Assembly: GCA_903837345.1 (NCBI GenBank)
Contig: CAILUG010000002.1
Span: forward strand, 1 to 56,810
Origin: an uncultured Gammaproteobacteria bacterium
GTDB lineage: Bacteria; Pseudomonadota; Gammaproteobacteria; Pseudomonadales; Pseudohongiellaceae
Direction of reading: 5' to 3'
Length of the DNA stretch: 56,810 nt
Shown here: positions 43,903-53,174 of the stretch, one piece after another
Layout of the letters: each line of letters opens with the position of its first letter
Numbering within the stretch: position 1 is the first letter of the stretch
Program-made: the position numbers and the translations under genes
The notes under the pieces: generated by a model
Database searches by the model: none
The model's input: only the letters and a program-made list of their open reading frames with translations
Told to the model about the DNA's origin: nothing

Positions 43903-45717
43903 TTATTTCCCGATCTGAAACGCCAGCAGCACATTGCCAGGCCGGCCCACAAATCCGGAATTGCCTGACAACACATAGAGCATGTCACCCACTATTACCG
44001 GGCCGGCGCCATCAAAAGAGGCGCCATTGGCAACCACGCCATTGATGGTTTCGAAGTCATGGTTGGCATCGAAGGTCCACAGCACTGCTCCCGATTTCGC
44101 GTCATAAGCCCGCATGCCACCATCCTGGGAACCGGAAAATACCGCGCCAGGTACTGCAGTCACAGCTGCTGACTGGGTGCCACCACAACCAGCACCAGCT
44201 GCACACAGCAAGGGTTGGGCTGGGGTAAACCACAAGCGTTTGCCACTTTCAACGTCGATGCCATGAATGCCACCAGGTTCGGCAACGCGGTAACCACCCA
44301 CAGGCACAAACGCGACACCATCGGCGACGGCAGCGCCCCAAACGCCGCCTACTGCACTGCCGGTGCCGGCGCGATATTGCCACAGCAACTCGCCACTCCT
44401 GGCAGGATCGAGGGCGTAAACCAGTCCTGATTTCTGCGGGATTACCAGCACTTCCTTGCCACTCTTGCTGTGGCTGAGCACAGTTGAAGCCGAAAAATCA
44501 AAATCGGGACCCACTTGTGCAGGACAGTTGGCATTGGGTTTGCCGGCTGCACAGCCGCCTATCCACACATCAACGGGTGCAGTCAGCTGCCGGCTCCACA
44601 CCAGCACACCTTTGTCCATGCTTACTGCCAGTACGGCATCGGCTGTCACTGGTGCCGGATCAGCATAGGCATTGCCGGTGGCAACATAAATCAGGCCGCG
44701 CTTTTCATCGACGGTGGGTGCACTCCAGATACCGACGCCAGCGGGTCCGAACAACGGCTTGCCATTCGCGCTGGTGCCACGCGGCTGTGGTTCTGGCACC
44801 GTATAGAACTTCCAAACCAGTTTGCCGGTACGTGCATCAAGTGAACTAAGGCTGCCACGGAACGTGCAACACGAATAATCCGGATTTGAGGCAGAGTTCT
44901 CTTCATTGACACCTGTCATCGGTACATAGACGCGTCCATTGTGGACCGTCACCGAACCGGTGCCGCGCACGGAAGCGTTGGTTTCAACCCGGTTCTGCCA
45001 GATCAGTTCACCGCTTTGGGCATTGACGGCATAGACATTGGCCAGCATGTCGACGAAATACACGGCATAGCCTTGTTTGCCGTCTGGCAACGTAATTGCA
45101 GCGACCGAAGTGGCACTGCGAATGCCGGCACGTGGCAAAAAGGTCCAGTACGTGCAGCCACTGATGGCATTTACGGAGTAAAGCGCACCGGCGCGATTGC
45201 CCACAAACAAGCGCCCGCCCACCACTGCCGGCTGGCCACGCGCCTGACTTTCACCAGGCAGTCCGTAGGCCCAACGCAATTTGAGCTTTGCCACCGTGTC
45301 TGCAGTGATTGCTGAGTTGCCGGCATAGCGACCATTGTGGATATCAGGTCCCCAGCCATTCCACTCTGGAGCATTGGCGGCAATCCGCAGCGGTGGATTG
45401 CTGCTGCACCGATTCACGGTGATTTGCAGATTCACGTCCGTCACCTGCTTGCCGGTCAGCCAGGCTGCCACTGCACGTCGATCCGCGTCGCTGAGTGTGG
45501 AGCCTTGCAAACGCATCAGGCCATCGGTGAGTGCAGCATGCACCACATTGGGCGTGAATTGCTTCATGTCCTCGCGGCTGGGCGCATGCGCATTGTCCTG
45601 CGGATTCGGATTCAAATGACAAGCCGCACAGCGTGCAGTGAAGATTGCCTCTCCGTCCTGCGCGTATGCCAACTTCGCACACAGTAAAAATCCGGAGATC
45701 ACCAGCCACTTATTCAT
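43903..45717 (-). CDS. Cytochrome c-PQQ quinohemoprotein dehydrogenase, PVA-dehydrogenase-like
   Basis: Periplasmic quinohemoprotein of 604 residues. Order: signal peptide (LVISGFLLCAKLAYAQ), N-terminal cytochrome c domain with CAACH (about residues 30-34), then a PQQ propeller with repeated tryptophan motifs (YWTFLP, LIWQNRV, LVWKFYT, LLWQYRA, VLWTFDA) and the motif YSCCTFRGSL. The N-terminal heme plus propeller order resembles polyvinyl-alcohol dehydrogenase rather than type II alcohol dehydrogenases, which carry heme at the C-terminus. Likely oxidises secondary or polymeric alcohols, but the substrate is unproven. It converges on the PspB-like gene (8-bp gap). A long hairpin repeat lies upstream. 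Confidence 0.83.
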   Translation of the reverse strand: MNKWLVISGFLLCAKLAYAQDGEAIFTARCAACHLNPNPQDNAHAPSREDMKQFTPNVVHAALTDGLMRLQGSTLSDADRRAVAAWLTGKQVTDVNLQITVNRCSSNPPLRIAANAPEWNGWGPDIHNGRYAGNSAITADTVAKLKLRWAYGLPGESQARGQPAVVGGRLFVGNRAGALYSVNAISGCTYWTFLPRAGIRSATSVAAITLPDGKQGYAVYFVDMLANVYAVNAQSGELIWQNRVETNASVRGTGSVTVHNGRVYVPMTGVNEENSASNPDYSCCTFRGSLSSLDARTGKLVWKFYTVPEPQPRGTSANGKPLFGPAGVGIWSAPTVDEKRGLIYVATGNAYADPAPVTADAVLAVSMDKGVLVWSRQLTAPVDVWIGGCAAGKPNANCPAQVGPDFDFSASTVLSHSKSGKEVLVIPQKSGLVYALDPARSGELLWQYRAGTGSAVGGVWGAAVADGVAFVPVGGYRVAEPGGIHGIDVESGKRLWFTPAQPLLCAAGAGCGGTQSAAVTAVPGAVFSGSQDGGMRAYDAKSGAVLWTFDANHDFETINGVVANGASFDGAGPVIVGDMLYVLSGNSGFVGRPGNVLLAFQIGK

Positions 45718-45777
45718 TTATCACCTGTGAAATGTCCGAATCGAGTGCAAGGAATTCGCGCAGATATTGAAGAGTCG

Positions 45778-45879
45778 GGAGCAAATTATGGCTTCTGCAA
45801 CTGTCTGAGGCCAGGGATGGCCGAAGACAAGCCTGCAGGGACGTACTCGCGGCGTGTTGCAGAAGCCATAATTTGCTCC
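45778..45879 (+). repeat. Long-stem intergenic hairpin repeat, copy 3
   Basis: A perfect 24-bp inverted repeat (GGAGCAAATTATGGCTTCTG at 45778-45797, arm continuing to 45801; partner 45856-45879) encloses 54 bases. The interior has GGCC-AGGGAT-GGCC and a second loop AGGGAC followed by GTACTCG, closely matching the copies at 22122-22225 and 22284-22395. The outer arms share little with the other copies. No T-run follows. It sits between the gene at 45912 and the quinohemoprotein gene, both on the minus strand. Confidence 0.82.
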
Positions 45880-45911
45880 TGGCTCCTGCAACAACCCCAA
45901 CAAATGAAAAA

Positions 45912-46586
45912 TTAACGCGCAACCACATTGGCATAAACGCGGACAACGCCGACATCCGACCAGCCACCCGGCCCATGATCCGATCCAGGCATCAGATCAG
46001 TAAAGCCAATCTCGTCAACCTTGCTCAAATCTATTTCCTTCACCAGATTGCCCTTGGTGACACCAAGCTCGGTGTTGAACGCAATCCACTGCACCTGCTC
46101 AATACGGAATTCGTCAAACAGGAAGTCGGTGGTCTGGCCAAGTTCAATATCGCCGACATAGGTTTTGCCATCAGCCAGTTTGATGAACGGATGGATTTTG
46201 TGGAAACCGGAAGTTTTCGATTGCACCATGATGCGTGCGCCTTTGCTGAAATCGGCAAAACCCTTCTTGTTGCGGAACGCAAAGGTGCAACCGGCGCCGC
46301 ACAGACCTGTCCAGGTGTGGGTGGGATTGGCGTCGTTGCCGTCAAAGCCTGTCACCTGCAGTTGATCACTCTTGGGACCGTACAGCTTCAGCTCCAGATT
46401 GGCATTGGCCACATGCGCCTGCGACAGCGCGTTTTCACCACCCTTCGGCACCTGCTTCCAGTTTTCTTCGAAAAACAAACCCGGACGTGGTGGCGGCGGA
46501 GTACCGGGACCTTCAGCGGCAAATGCAGATGCAACCGATAGTGACAATACACTCGCACAGGTCAGCTTCAACAGAAGTTTTTTCAT
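45912..46586 (-). CDS. Exported protein of unknown function
   Basis: A 224-residue protein with a clear signal peptide (LLLKLTCASVLSLSVASAFAA). A Pro-rich start to the mature part (GPGTPPPPRPGLFFEENWKQ) precedes a beta-rich domain that could be a concanavalin-like sandwich (LELKLYGP, ARIMVQSKTSGF, VQWIAFNTELGV, DVGVVRVYANVV). One cysteine pair (GLCGAGCTF) may form a disulfide. I do not recognise the family and propose no function. It is on the same strand as the quinohemoprotein gene, separated by the hairpin repeat. Confidence 0.7.
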   Translation of the reverse strand: MKKLLLKLTCASVLSLSVASAFAAEGPGTPPPPRPGLFFEENWKQVPKGGENALSQAHVANANLELKLYGPKSDQLQVTGFDGNDANPTHTWTGLCGAGCTFAFRNKKGFADFSKGARIMVQSKTSGFHKIHPFIKLADGKTYVGDIELGQTTDFLFDEFRIEQVQWIAFNTELGVTKGNLVKEIDLSKVDEIGFTDLMPGSDHGPGGWSDVGVVRVYANVVAR

Positions 46587-46722
46587 CGATGATCCCCCTC
46601 AGGATAAAGTGTTGGTTAATGCAGCAATATATGGTTGTTGTCGGAATGCTTTGTCGCCGGATGATAGTCGCACTGGCTTGGCCCCCTCAATCAATATGTG
46701 ACTCATGGCACCGAGCCTGCCT

Positions 46723-47601
46723 TTACTGCTTGTCGAGAAAGTCGAATATGCCGGCTGCGTCTTTCAGGTAAGCGTTGAGATGTTCACCGCCAGGTACCAG
46801 GTGAAATTCAGTCTTGATGCCATGTTGCTGCAATTCGCGCACCATGCGCTCGGAGGCAGTAACCAGGTTCTGGCTGTCCTTGTCTCCATGCAGCATCAAT
46901 ACATTCACTTTCCCCTGCAGTTTTTCAAATGGATAGCCGGCAGTAATGATCGGGCCTGAACTGACCACGATGGCCTTGAACAGATCCGGATACCTGGCAG
47001 CAAAATAAAATGTCGCCGAACCTGAGGGATTCTGGCCGTGCAGAAAAATACGGCGGGTGTCAGCGCTGTATTCGGTGGCCACGATATTGAGGACATTCAG
47101 TACATCCTGTTCCGCTCGCTGGTTGTCTTCGGCACTCCATCCAGCGGCAGGTGTTGAAGGTCCGCCCGGACGATCAACCGGATAAGGGCTGCCGTAGTAA
47201 GGCTGGGTATAGCCACGATAGCCAAGTGGTGAAATCACGATGTAACCGCGTTGCCTGGCTTGTACGACCAGATCATTGCCTTCACGGTGATTGTTGTTGA
47301 TGCTGTTGCCGGCACGCAGCGTTACCAGAACCGGCAGATGTTGGGAGGGACTCCAGTTTTCCGGCACATACAGACGATAGGGAATCGATTCTCCGGTGCC
47401 CGGAAATTCATAGGCCCGATACTGCTCACCGGTATGCCGGTACATGGGTAAAGAAGTATTTGGTAACGGCAGCTGAACGTTTTGCAGTGCAGGCAGCGTG
47501 GATGCAGGCAGTGCGGGTGCAGAAGCTGTTGCGGATTGCGCGTCGACAACCAGCGAGCAAGTTATCAAAGCTGCAGCAACCATAGCTCTTGCAATCAACA
47601 T
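46723..47601 (-). CDS. Exported alpha/beta-hydrolase with the nucleophile serine replaced
   Basis: A 292-residue exported protein (signal LIARAMVAAALITCSLVVDAQ) with the poly(3-hydroxybutyrate)-depolymerase/LpqC-like alpha/beta-hydrolase fold: YRLYVPENWSPSQHLPVLVTL, then RRIFLHGQNPSGSATFYFAARYP. The elbow, normally Gly-x-Ser-x-Gly, reads GQNPSG, which puts Asn191 at the nucleophile position. The other triad members appear present: Asp242 in HGDKDSQN and His274 in PGGEHLNAY. The neighbouring Ser194 could serve in a shifted elbow, or the protein may be inactive or a binding protein. It lies among exported oxidases and a tannase-type esterase. Confidence 0.78.
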   Translation of the reverse strand: MLIARAMVAAALITCSLVVDAQSATASAPALPASTLPALQNVQLPLPNTSLPMYRHTGEQYRAYEFPGTGESIPYRLYVPENWSPSQHLPVLVTLRAGNSINNNHREGNDLVVQARQRGYIVISPLGYRGYTQPYYGSPYPVDRPGGPSTPAAGWSAEDNQRAEQDVLNVLNIVATEYSADTRRIFLHGQNPSGSATFYFAARYPDLFKAIVVSSGPIITAGYPFEKLQGKVNVLMLHGDKDSQNLVTASERMVRELQQHGIKTEFHLVPGGEHLNAYLKDAAGIFDFLDKQ

Positions 47602-47668
47602 GGTTCTCCCCGCTTGCCTGGACTACAGCAGGAAACCGGTGCAAAGGATTGCACCGGTTTCTGCCTCA

Positions 47669-48682
47669 TTATTGATTCAGGAATTTCTGCGCAGTCTTGA
47701 TATCACATTTTTCATTGGATGTTTTCATGCCGGGGCGATAGAGCCAGGTGCCACTCCATTCCAGTGGCGCTTTCAGATATTCCGGATCTTCAACCTTGCC
47801 AGAGTAAACCATACCTTTGCCGTCTTCACTGATCGCGAAGCGTTCAGTCAGATGTTTGCCGGTGCTGCTCGGCAAGGAAGTGGACAAGCCGATCGGATTG
47901 GCTTTGAAGTTGGTGGAGTCCACCACCAGCGTGGTGCCTTCGAAATGACCCACCGAGTGACCATGCGGGAAAGATTCAGTGGCCGCCGGATGCGCGCGAC
48001 CATCAAGCCAGATGGTACGTTCGGAATCCAGCCAGTCCACATGCATGTCGACCCTGTCCTTCTTCACATCAATCACGGTGGCGACCGGATAAAACATCAG
48101 CGCAGGTTCGCCGATCGGCAGGCAATCCTTTTGCGGTGTTGGCAAGCTGGCTGATTTGGCAATCGCATCCTTGCCGGCATCAGTCACTTGCCAGCCGCGT
48201 TGGCCGCCGAGGAAGGCGAAGAAAGAAGTGCGTGGTGAAAACCAGGTTCCGCCGATGCTGGTGGCTTTGGCATCTGTCTCTTTGTAAATGCTGCGTGAGC
48301 CAATGTACATCGGATAATAAGTGCCGTCTTCCTTGTAAAGTTCCTTGCCGAGAAACAGTTTCTCGCCATCTTTTTTGGAGGCATTGCCGACGATACTGAC
48401 CTTGTCGCCGACTTTGACTGCATCACGAGTGAAGCCAAGCGGGCTCAACACGGAACCGGCCCCCGCTTCCACCTCTGAAGTGACCGTGGTGCCATCAGCC
48501 TTTTTGACGTCGAGCTTCATGTAAACATGGGGATTGCCGAAACGGTATTCAGTGACGGTGCCCATGATGGTGGATTCGACATCGGTGTTGAATGCAGCTG
48601 CGCTGTGATGAGCCATCACGGCAGTGCTGCAACTGGCTGCCAACACGCAGGCAACCAATGTTTTGGTAGTGAAACGGATCAT
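47669..48682 (-). CDS. Exported DUF6152 family protein
   Basis: A 337-residue protein with a signal peptide (TLVACVLAASCSTAVMAHHSAA). The mature N-terminus HHSAAAFNTDVESTIMGTVTEYRFGNPHVYM is the DUF6152 signature, an OB-like domain of about 90 residues. A longer C-terminal region (YPVATVIDVKKDRVDMHVDW, RTIWLDGRAHP, GHSVGHFEGTTLVVD) is typical of proteins found with quinoprotein and carotenoid-oxidase genes in environmental proteobacteria. Function unknown. GGAGG lies eight bases before the ATG at 48682; the frame is open 65 codons further, but without a ribosome site. Divergent from the lipoprotein gene at 48967, with 284 bases between. Confidence 0.78.
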   Translation of the reverse strand: MIRFTTKTLVACVLAASCSTAVMAHHSAAAFNTDVESTIMGTVTEYRFGNPHVYMKLDVKKADGTTVTSEVEAGAGSVLSPLGFTRDAVKVGDKVSIVGNASKKDGEKLFLGKELYKEDGTYYPMYIGSRSIYKETDAKATSIGGTWFSPRTSFFAFLGGQRGWQVTDAGKDAIAKSASLPTPQKDCLPIGEPALMFYPVATVIDVKKDRVDMHVDWLDSERTIWLDGRAHPAATESFPHGHSVGHFEGTTLVVDSTNFKANPIGLSTSLPSSTGKHLTERFAISEDGKGMVYSGKVEDPEYLKAPLEWSGTWLYRPGMKTSNEKCDIKTAQKFLNQ

Positions 48683-48966
48683 GCAGGATACCTCCGGAAC
48701 AAACTTTATAAGCTGAATAGTTATTGTTGTTGTGTGTAGTGGCATTTCCCTTGAAGCTGCGGGATTGTCCCACTCGCAACAGTCAAAGTTCAAGCGCAAA
48801 CCAGCCTGGACCAATCGTGCAAATACCAAGCAAGTTGCGGACACAGCGAGAGTGCCGGTTCTCCCTTGTTGTCGCATTGCAGGTGCTTTGCTAGTCTGGT
48901 CCGGCGCCAGTAGTCTGCCAGAGTGTGCAGGGCTTCATATCTCCACCAGAAGGGGTAGAAATCGTC

Positions 48967-51144
48967 ATGAAAACGCATAATGCATTGCTTGTCGTTACCG
49001 CACTCGCAGCTTCCGTCGCAGTTGCCGCCTGCAGTAAACAGGCTGACAACGCCAAGGCAACCAATGCTCCTGCAGCCACAGCCGGTTCCAAATCCATACA
49101 TGGTCATGTCAGCAGCAGCGCCGGCGCCGAAGCCGGTGTGTGGGTAATTGCCGAAACCCGTGATTTGCCGACGCGCTTTGCCCGTACAGTTGTCACCAAT
49201 GACAATGGCGAATACCTGATTCCTGATTTGCCGGCCGCCAGCTATGACCTGTGGGTGCGAGGCTATGGCCTGGTGGATTCCGACAAAGTGAAAGCCAATC
49301 CAGGCCAGTTGCTCGATCTGAATGCCAAAGTAGCACCTGATGCCAAGGCAGCTGCTGACTATTACCCGGCCGGCTACTGGCTGTCATTGCTGGAAATTCC
49401 CGACGAATCACAGTTTCCCGGCACCGGGCCTGCCGGCAACGGTATCTCGCCACTGATGAAACAGCAGGCTGATTACATCCGCATGATTACCTCCGGAGGC
49501 TGTGTGGTGTGTCACCAGCTAGGCAACAAGGCCACCCGTACCATCCCTGCCCTGTTCAGTGGTTATGACAGCAGCAAGGCCGCGTGGGCACGCCGCATCC
49601 AGTCAGGACAGGCGGGTTCTTTCATGACTCGCACAATTTCAACCATGGGACTGGAAGCCACCACCCGTATGTTTGGCAACTGGACTGATCGCATTGCTGC
49701 TGGCGAGTTGCCGCCAGTGCCCAAACGTCCGCAAGGCCAGGAGCGCAATGTGGTGATCACGCAATGGGATTGGGCCGATCCCACCGCTTATCTGCATGAT
49801 GTGACCTCAACTGATCGTCGCAATCCCACTGTCAACAGTTACGGCAAACTCTACGGATCCCTCGAAGAAAGCCACGATTACCTGCCGGTGCTGGATCCGG
49901 TCACCAACACCATCAGTCGCGTGCCGCTGACCATGATGGATCCGAATGCCGGGCCGGTGCCGGATTTGCCGGTGGCGGATTCCCCGAACTGGGGAACCGA
50001 ACTGCCCTGGGATTCGCGTGCCAACGTGCATAACCCGATGTTTGACCAGGATGGTCGCCTGTGGATTACCGCGCGTGTGCGCAGTCGCGACAATCCGGAT
50101 TGGTGCAAGGCAGGTTCAAGTCATCCCGCAGCCAAAGCCTATCCGCTTGACGGCAACAACCGTCAGCTCGGTCTCTATGATCCTTCGAGCGGCGAATACA
50201 AACATATCGATACCTGTTTCGGCACCCATCATCTGATGTTTGCAGAAGACGCCGACAATACCTTGTGGACCAGTGGTGGTGGCCCGGTGATCGGCTGGCT
50301 CAACACCAGACAATATCTGGCCACCGGCGATTACAAGGCGGCGCAAGGCTGGACCCCGTTCATCGTCGACACCAATGGCAATGGCAAACGCGATGCGTTC
50401 CAGAAACCTGGTGACAAACCTGATCCCAGCAAGGACACTCAGATACTGCCGGGCTTCGGCTTCTATGCAGTTAGTCCTGCAGTTGATGGTTCCATCTGGG
50501 GCTCCATTCTCGGTTTTCCCGGCGGTATAGCGCGACTGGTACCAGGCAGTGATCCGGTCAATACAGCTCTCACCGAATATTATGAATTGCCGCTGGGCGC
50601 TGACGGCAAACCCGTTGCCGGATATTCGCCACGCGGCATGGATATCGATCGCAACGGAGTGGCGTGGGTGGCGTTGGCGAGCGGTCATCTGGCCAGCTTT
50701 GATCGCCGTCTCTGCAAAGGCCCGCTCAATGGCCCCAAGGCCACCGGTCAGCAATGTCCGGAGGGCTGGAATTTCTATACTGAGCCGCTGCCGCAATACA
50801 AGAATGTAAAACGGCCCGGCAGTGCCGAAGGCAGTTATTTCACCTGGGTTGATCAGCGGGATGCTTTGGGTCTGGGTGCCAACACACCAGTGGATACCGG
50901 CAACGAGAGCGGCGCCCTGTTGGCACTCAACAAGGGCGAATGGGTGCGCATGATTGTGCCCTACCCGCTCGGGTTCTATACCAAGTGGATGGATGGCCGC
51001 ATTGACGATGCCAATGCCGGCTGGAAAGGCCGCGGCATTTGGGCCACTTACAGCAGCCGCGCACCGTTCCATATGGAAACCGGCAAGGGCTCGACTTCCA
51101 TTGTCTATCACTTCCAGTTGCGGCCTGATCCGCTGGCAGAGTGA
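48967..51144 (+). CDS. Lipoprotein with CarboxypepD_reg-like, cytochrome c and propeller regions
   Basis: A 725-residue exported lipoprotein. The signal MKTHNALLVVTALAASVAVA ends at the lipobox VAAC. A carboxypeptidase-regulatory-like beta-sandwich follows at about 43-110 (HGHVSSSAGAEAGVWVIAET, NDNGEYLIPDLPAASYDLWVRG). A single c-type heme site CVVCH lies at about residue 182. The rest (about 300-725) has repeated six-bladed-propeller-like strands, as in virginiamycin B lyase/NHL folds (DGRLWITARVR, DNTLWTSGGGP, DGSIWGSILGF, NGVAWVALASG). The combination suggests a periplasmic oxidoreductase or redox-linked lyase acting on a large substrate. No symbol assigned. The ATG at 48967 is chosen because it begins the signal peptide. 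Confidence 0.75.
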   Translation: MKTHNALLVVTALAASVAVAACSKQADNAKATNAPAATAGSKSIHGHVSSSAGAEAGVWVIAETRDLPTRFARTVVTNDNGEYLIPDLPAASYDLWVRGYGLVDSDKVKANPGQLLDLNAKVAPDAKAAADYYPAGYWLSLLEIPDESQFPGTGPAGNGISPLMKQQADYIRMITSGGCVVCHQLGNKATRTIPALFSGYDSSKAAWARRIQSGQAGSFMTRTISTMGLEATTRMFGNWTDRIAAGELPPVPKRPQGQERNVVITQWDWADPTAYLHDVTSTDRRNPTVNSYGKLYGSLEESHDYLPVLDPVTNTISRVPLTMMDPNAGPVPDLPVADSPNWGTELPWDSRANVHNPMFDQDGRLWITARVRSRDNPDWCKAGSSHPAAKAYPLDGNNRQLGLYDPSSGEYKHIDTCFGTHHLMFAEDADNTLWTSGGGPVIGWLNTRQYLATGDYKAAQGWTPFIVDTNGNGKRDAFQKPGDKPDPSKDTQILPGFGFYAVSPAVDGSIWGSILGFPGGIARLVPGSDPVNTALTEYYELPLGADGKPVAGYSPRGMDIDRNGVAWVALASGHLASFDRRLCKGPLNGPKATGQQCPEGWNFYTEPLPQYKNVKRPGSAEGSYFTWVDQRDALGLGANTPVDTGNESGALLALNKGEWVRMIVPYPLGFYTKWMDGRIDDANAGWKGRGIWATYSSRAPFHMETGKGSTSIVYHFQLRPDPLAE

Positions 51145-51182
51145 TCGAAGCGCGCTTGCAGCGGCAGATAAATATTGGCGAT

Positions 51183-52553
51183 CTAGGCAGTGGCAGTGGC
51201 AGTGGCGACGGCATGGTGCGCATGCGCTTTCAGCCGGATTTCACGCTGCACCAGCGTATAGCTCACCACTGCCTGGATGACGACAGCCAGCATCGAGACA
51301 TACCAGATCTGATGCAGCTGGAAACCGGCGCGATGGGCAATGACAAATGCCACCGGGATGAAGATCAGCAGGCGTATGGTGGAGCTGAGCAAGGCCGGAC
51401 GGGTATTGCCCAGACCCTGAAAAATGCCGGAACACGAGAACACCACGCCCTGCGCAATGAAGTTAAGTGAAATGATGCGCAGGAAATCACCGCCAACTTC
51501 CAGCACGGCAGGTTCCTGGGTGAAGCCACGCATCAGCAATTGCGGATTGATCTGCACCACAATCGTCACCACCAGCATCACGGCAGCATTGAGGATGATG
51601 CCCGTCTTGCAGGCTTCCTTGACCCGATCGATGTGCCCGGCACCGTAGTTCTGGCCCACGATTGGCCCGATTGCAAACGCTATTGCCATGGTCGGCATGA
51701 AAATGGATTGCATGATGCGGCCACCAATGCTGAAGCCGGCTTGTGCCGCCGCACCAAAATCCTGGATCACCATGTAGATGACGGCAAAGTACACAAACAT
51801 CAGCAGCATTTCTCCGCCAGCAGGCAAACCGATATCCAGCATGCGTTTCCACACAGCAAAATCGGGAGAGAACTGTTTGGTATCAAACTGCACATATTTT
51901 TCCTGCTTGATGAAGTAGTACACCAGGATCACGATGCCGATTGTCACCGAGATCGAGCTGGCCAGCCCGGCCCCCATCACGCCCATGGGCACACCAGTGC
52001 CCCAACCTGCTATCAATATTGGTGCGAGGATGGTGTTGAGGATCACCGTCACCATTTGCACCAGCATGCCGGGTTTGACTATGCCGGTGGCACGCAAAGC
52101 CGACGCCATTGCCATCAACGCAAATTGCATCGACATGCCGGGGATGAACCAGCGCAGAAAGGTGGCGCCCTGTTCGCGCGTGGGAGCATCGGCAGCGATC
52201 TGGCCCATGTAGGCATCGGCTGTCAGCAATCCTCCCGCCAAAGTGAGCACGCCCAGCACAATGGCCAGCGCCATTGACTGGTTGAATACCTTGTTGGCCT
52301 CGGCCTGTTGTTTGCGGCCAACCGACTGCGACATCAGACTCACCGTGCTGACGCCGAGAATCTGGGTGATGGCCATTACCATGAACATCAGGGTGCCGGC
52401 CGAACCCACGCCAGCAATGGCAGCATCACCCAGCTTCGATACAAAAAACAGGTCAACCAGCAAGTACAAGGTCTGGAACAACATACCAGCCGCTACCGGT
52501 GCTGCCATGGCTATGATGGTTTTGGTTATCGGTCCCTGGGTTAAATCACGCAT
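51183..52553 (-). CDS. MATE-family multidrug efflux transporter
   Basis: Inner-membrane Na+ or H+ antiporter of about 456 residues with twelve hydrophobic segments in two halves. The family signature is PVAAGMLFQTLYLLVDLFFVSKLGDAAIAGVG near the start, and PVGGQNYG-like VGQNYGAGHIDRVKEAC opens the second half. Within the family it is nearest the NorM/DinF-like bacterial transporters. The ATG at 52553 has AGGA upstream and starts the first domain; the longer frame to 52631 is not needed. The C-terminus ends in ATATA encoded by three GGCAGT units (51186-51203), a short hexanucleotide repeat that may vary in length between strains. Confidence 0.92.
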   Translation of the reverse strand: MRDLTQGPITKTIIAMAAPVAAGMLFQTLYLLVDLFFVSKLGDAAIAGVGSAGTLMFMVMAITQILGVSTVSLMSQSVGRKQQAEANKVFNQSMALAIVLGVLTLAGGLLTADAYMGQIAADAPTREQGATFLRWFIPGMSMQFALMAMASALRATGIVKPGMLVQMVTVILNTILAPILIAGWGTGVPMGVMGAGLASSISVTIGIVILVYYFIKQEKYVQFDTKQFSPDFAVWKRMLDIGLPAGGEMLLMFVYFAVIYMVIQDFGAAAQAGFSIGGRIMQSIFMPTMAIAFAIGPIVGQNYGAGHIDRVKEACKTGIILNAAVMLVVTIVVQINPQLLMRGFTQEPAVLEVGGDFLRIISLNFIAQGVVFSCSGIFQGLGNTRPALLSSTIRLLIFIPVAFVIAHRAGFQLHQIWYVSMLAVVIQAVVSYTLVQREIRLKAHAHHAVATATATA

Positions 52554-52664
52554 GGCAGATTCCTGGTTTGGAAGAAAACAGCAGATCCATCGCTTGCATG
52601 GTTTGATGCACAAGCGATTTGGAGCAAACACTAATACGATGAGAGCAATAACCCGGATTTATAG

Positions 52665-53144
52665 TCAATTGCCCGGGCAAGTCACCAGTCCGACCAGCAG
52701 ATTATTTTCAATTTCCTTGTCGGTACAGCCCGGATGCATGTCACCAACATGGGCATCAGCGACGGCATTGCAGTCGCGCTTGACGACAGAGCCTGGTTCC
52801 ATGACTGAACCCAGCACTGTTCCACTGCCTTTCTCGCAGATCAGCTGAATCCGGGACTGACAATTGGTGCCATTCAACTCTGTGCAAGCGAACAATTGCA
52901 CGCTTTTGCCATTGCCCAGTCTGTAACCCCAGAATACCAGTTCATTGCCGACCCGACCATTCACATGGGTAGCAACGGCTCCCTTGAGCTCGGGAATGAG
53001 TTCCACCACTGGCCGCTCAAAAACCCGCTCCGGTCCGATATTGACTCCCATCTTTCTCACCGGTTCTTCTGCCAGCGCTGTTATTGGCAAAACCAGTGTA
53101 CCCAACAGCAAAAACAGGCATTTTTCATGACTCTTGCGATTCAT
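52665..53144 (-). CDS. Small exported cysteine-containing protein, unknown function
   Basis: A 159-residue protein with a signal peptide (CLFLLLGTLVLPITALAEE). The mature domain has six cysteines (FACTELNGTNCQSRIQLICE, KRDCNAVAD, MHPGCTDKE, LVTCPGN) likely paired in disulfides. GGAGG is seven bases before the ATG at 53144. I do not recognise the family. It is 111 bases upstream of the MATE gene on the same strand and divergent from the tRNA-Arg gene. Confidence 0.68.
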   Translation of the reverse strand: MNRKSHEKCLFLLLGTLVLPITALAEEPVRKMGVNIGPERVFERPVVELIPELKGAVATHVNGRVGNELVFWGYRLGNGKSVQLFACTELNGTNCQSRIQLICEKGSGTVLGSVMEPGSVVKRDCNAVADAHVGDMHPGCTDKEIENNLLVGLVTCPGN

Positions 53145-53174
53145 CACCTTGCCTCCAATTGTATTAACTGGGAA

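Noticed and set aside
51186-51203. GGCAGT hexanucleotide repeat as a phase-variation switch
   Set aside because: Units are six bases, so changes keep the frame, and it is at the extreme C-terminus of the MATE gene; it could alter length but not switch the gene off.
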